The position numbers and the translations under genes were made by a program. The notes beneath the pieces are model-generated. The model saw nothing but the letters and a program-made list of their open reading frames with translations. It searched no databases and had not been told where the DNA came from. A stretch of DNA of 7,256 bases from an uncultured Gammaproteobacteria bacterium (GTDB lineage Bacteria; Pseudomonadota; Gammaproteobacteria; Xanthomonadales; Xanthomonadaceae), in assembly GCA_946885735.1 (NCBI GenBank), contig CAMPGW010000106.1, forward strand, positions 1-7,256, in the 5' to 3' direction. Shown piece after piece: positions 6,571 to 7,256 of the stretch. Numbering within the stretch: the stretch's first letter is position 1; each line of letters opens with the position of its first letter.

Positions 6571-7256
6571 AGGTGGCGGTTTCCTGGAACGCAATGCCCG
6601 GCCCTTGCGAAGTGACATGGCTTCATCGGTGACGATGACACCGGCGCCGCTTCCGTCCCCAAGCGCCGCGCCGACGACGTTGCTCAAGGTCACCGTGAAT
6701 GTCTCGTCCGGCTCGACCAGGGTGTCGCCGTTGACTGCCACCTCGAACCGCCACTGTGTCCGTCCGGCATCCATCAGCCGACCGGACAGGCTGCGCGCGA
6801 CGTAGTCGCTTCCCGCTGTCGCCGTGCCATTGCTGGTGGCGATATCGAAGGTCACCGGATTGGGCATGGGCCAGGAAAGCCGCACGAGGAAGGTCAGCGT
6901 GACCTGGCCGGCGTTGCCCTCGAGTACGGAGGCGTCGGCGACCGACAGTTGCGCCAGGTCGTCGTTCACGATCCGACCCAGGGCCTGGCCATCGGCGATG
7001 ACAGCACCCGACGGGTTGACGATGTTGACGGTGAAGGTTTCGTGGCCCTCGACGGCGGCATCGCCATTGATGGAAACCTGGAAACTCGTGCTGGTCTGGC
7101 CCGCGGCTATGGTTTTTCCGATCTGGGCAGCCGAGGCATAGTCCAGCCCCGGACTGGCGGTCCCGGGCGCGGTGAATATGTCGAAGCTCACCGGTTCCGG
7201 TGATGCCGACGACAGCGCAACGGTGAAGCTAGCCTGGCTGCTGCCGGCATGGCCTT
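6568..7256 (-). CDS. Calx-beta repeat protein, C-terminal end (5' end beyond right edge)
   Basis: The visible 228 residues are the C-terminus of a - strand gene whose frame is open to the right edge; the stop TGA is the complement of 6568-6570. Two Calx-beta repeats are seen. The first (about 6962-7256, its start cut off) has PVSFDIFTAPGTASPGLDY, GDAAVEGHETFTVNIVN and GRIVNDD. The second (about 6620-6961) has SVLEGNAGQVTLTFLV, PVTFDIATSNGTATAGSDY, GDTLVEPDETFTVTLSN and GVIVTDE. These acidic beta-sandwich repeats bind Ca2+ in some proteins, and bacterial ones are mostly parts of large secreted or surface proteins, often adhesins. The last repeat has TDE where NDD is usual. A basic, Pro-ending 16-residue tail follows, with no visible sorting signal or membrane segment. 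A GTG at 7189-7191 is in frame but falls inside a repeat strand, so it is not the start. Full length, signal peptide and other domains are unknown. Base composition is less GC-rich than upstream. Confidence 0.9.
   Translation of the reverse strand, partial: GHAGSSQASFTVALSSASPEPVSFDIFTAPGTASPGLDYASAAQIGKTIAAGQTSTSFQVSINGDAAVEGHETFTVNIVNPSGAVIADGQALGRIVNDDLAQLSVADASVLEGNAGQVTLTFLVRLSWPMPNPVTFDIATSNGTATAGSDYVARSLSGRLMDAGRTQWRFEVAVNGDTLVEPDETFTVTLSNVVGAALGDGSGAGVIVTDEAMSLRKGRALRSRKPPP

Noticed and set aside
7189..7191. GTG as the start codon of the Calx-beta gene
   Set aside because: The frame continues upstream to the window edge with Calx-beta-like sequence (ASFTVALSS, PEPVSFD), so the codon is internal.

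Overview
The window is GC-rich, with strong G/C preference at third codon positions in the first 6.5 kb. It carries a chromosomal translesion-synthesis cassette followed by cell-wall genes. The protein sequences, including the DnaE2, ImuB and paired SLT-domain proteins, most resemble those of Xanthomonadales-type Gammaproteobacteria (Lysobacter/Luteimonas/Xanthomonas relatives). That placement comes from remembered family sequences, not from a search.

Bases 1-4835 hold the 3' end of imuA, all of imuB and all of dnaE2 (imuC) on the + strand. The imuA-imuB gap is 13 nt, and imuB and dnaE2 overlap by the ATGA motif, so the three form one translationally coupled operon. Together they encode the SOS mutasome: DnaE2 is the catalytic error-prone polymerase, ImuB a catalytically dead Y-family protein that acts as a hub, and ImuA a RecA-like accessory protein. 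The promoter, and any LexA box, lies upstream of the window.

Bases 4903-6524 hold two tandem paralogous genes for exported soluble lytic transglycosylase-like proteins. Each has a signal peptide, a small two-cysteine N-terminal module and a C-terminal SLT domain with the catalytic Glu. The N-terminal module appears to be an internal duplication of a DUF4124-like unit. The second gene has a -10-like TAGACT placed so that its transcript could be nearly leaderless.

Bases 6568-7256 hold, on the - strand and convergent with the previous gene, the 3' end of a gene for a Calx-beta repeat protein. It runs off the right edge and is visibly less GC-extreme than the rest.

I do not see a clearly new defence or mobile system. 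The observations most worth following are a canonical clamp-binding pentapeptide in DnaE2 (usually credited to ImuB), the internal repeat in the transglycosylase N-terminal module, and the regulatory-looking sequence between the two transglycosylase genes. No tRNA, rRNA, CRISPR array, insertion sequence or attachment site was recognised. No intergenic stretch is longer than 74 bases.
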